From Rhabdornis inornatus (Eukaryota; Chordata; Aves; Passeriformes; Rhabdornithidae): a DNA stretch of 64,000 nt. A program made the translations under genes and the position numbers. The notes under the pieces were generated by a model that saw only the letters and a program-made list of their open reading frames with translations, was not told the origin of the DNA and did not search any database. The stretch covers positions 69,255 through 133,254 of the forward strand of contig VWZS01000217.1 of the NCBI GenBank assembly GCA_013397075.1, written 5' to 3'. The stretch's first letter is position 1; every line of letters starts with the position of its first letter. Positions 63,521 through 64,000 of the stretch are shown piece after piece.

Positions 63521-63945
63521 AGAATCACAAAACAGTTAGAGATGGAAGGTACCTCTGAAGATCATCTTGTCCAACCCACCCTGCCAAAGTAGGGCCACCT
63601 ACAGTATGTGACACAGGAACACATGGGTTTTGATTGTCTCCGGAGAGGGGAACTCCATGGTCTTCCTGGGCAACCTGTTCGGCGCTCAGCCACCCTCAGT
63701 ATAAAGAAGTTCTTCCTCATATTGAGCTGGAATTTCTTGTGTTTATTGCCACTGGTCCTCGTGCAGTATCTGGGCACCACTGAAAGTCTGGCACCATCCT
63801 CCCAGGACTCAACTTTGAGATATTTATATGCATTAAGGAGATTCTCTCTCAGTCTTCTCTTGCCTAGGCTAAAAAGGTTCAGCTGCTTGTAGGCAAGATG
63901 TTTCAGGCCCCTCAACACTTTTGTGGCCTCTACTGAAGGATAAAG
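63521..63945 (-). mobile_element. CR1 LINE 3' end, minus orientation
   Basis: On the plus strand the element starts with the inverted CR1 tail (ACAGAATCACAAAACAG), followed by GGAAGGTACCTCTGAAGATC and CTTGTCCAACCCACC. Read on the minus strand, 63562-63930 keeps a long open frame typical of the CR1 ORF2 C-terminus, with LNAYKYLK and LNMRKNFF motifs. The left part is diverged in the 3' UTR, and the body fades near 63945 close to the window edge. It is 5'-truncated and inactive. Confidence 0.88.
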
Positions 63946-64000
63946 ACTAAGATGGACATCGGAAACATAAGCTGCATGTGAGAGGAAGATAATTTTCACT

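Noticed and set aside
63562..63999. 145-codon minus-strand frame that looks protein-like
   Set aside because: It is the C-terminal part of a CR1 LINE ORF2, not a host gene.

Overview
The window looks like vertebrate, specifically bird, nuclear DNA. It is AT-rich and almost free of coding sequence, with several CR1 LINE fragments and one short SINE whose head resembles tRNA-Ile and whose tail resembles CR1. That SINE structure is what I know from songbirds (TguSINE1 type), so a passerine is the best guess. The only gene I recognise is LHFPL2, on the minus strand. LHFPL2 lies on human 5q14, a region that corresponds to the bird Z chromosome, so the window is probably Z-linked. The species and the Z placement are inferences.

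Layout. Bases 1-8051 are intron downstream of the first coding exon of LHFPL2 and contain a striking perfect 28-bp inverted repeat at 7268-7329. Bases 8052-8481 are the first coding exon (143 codons plus one base), ending in a clean GT donor. The same exon probably carries 5' UTR up to about 8832, although a nearer acceptor at 8516 is possible. From 8833 to 64000 I find no other convincing exon. I read this as a long 5' intron of LHFPL2, possibly reaching upstream flank. It holds simple repeats, a strong G-quadruplex motif (25190-25218), some candidate regulatory blocks and retroelements.

The retroelements cluster in the last quarter. There is a CR1 3' end on the plus strand at 48773-49043. 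A long, broken CR1 reverse-transcriptase segment on the plus strand (about 50085-52155) is interrupted by a second CR1 scrap, which is itself split by a minus-strand CR1 3' end. The tRNA-Ile/CR1 SINE is at 60501-60640, and another minus-strand CR1 3' end at 63521-63945 lies close to the right edge. A GC-rich patch at 54990-55290 stands out from its AT-rich surroundings.

I see no operon-like system, CRISPR array, prophage or new gene cluster. The remaining open reading frames are short, have no recognisable domains and fit chance expectation. The best leads are the perfect hairpin, the alternative acceptors and upstream ORFs of LHFPL2, the nested CR1 mosaic and the plus-strand A+C bias that supports minus-strand transcription across the window.
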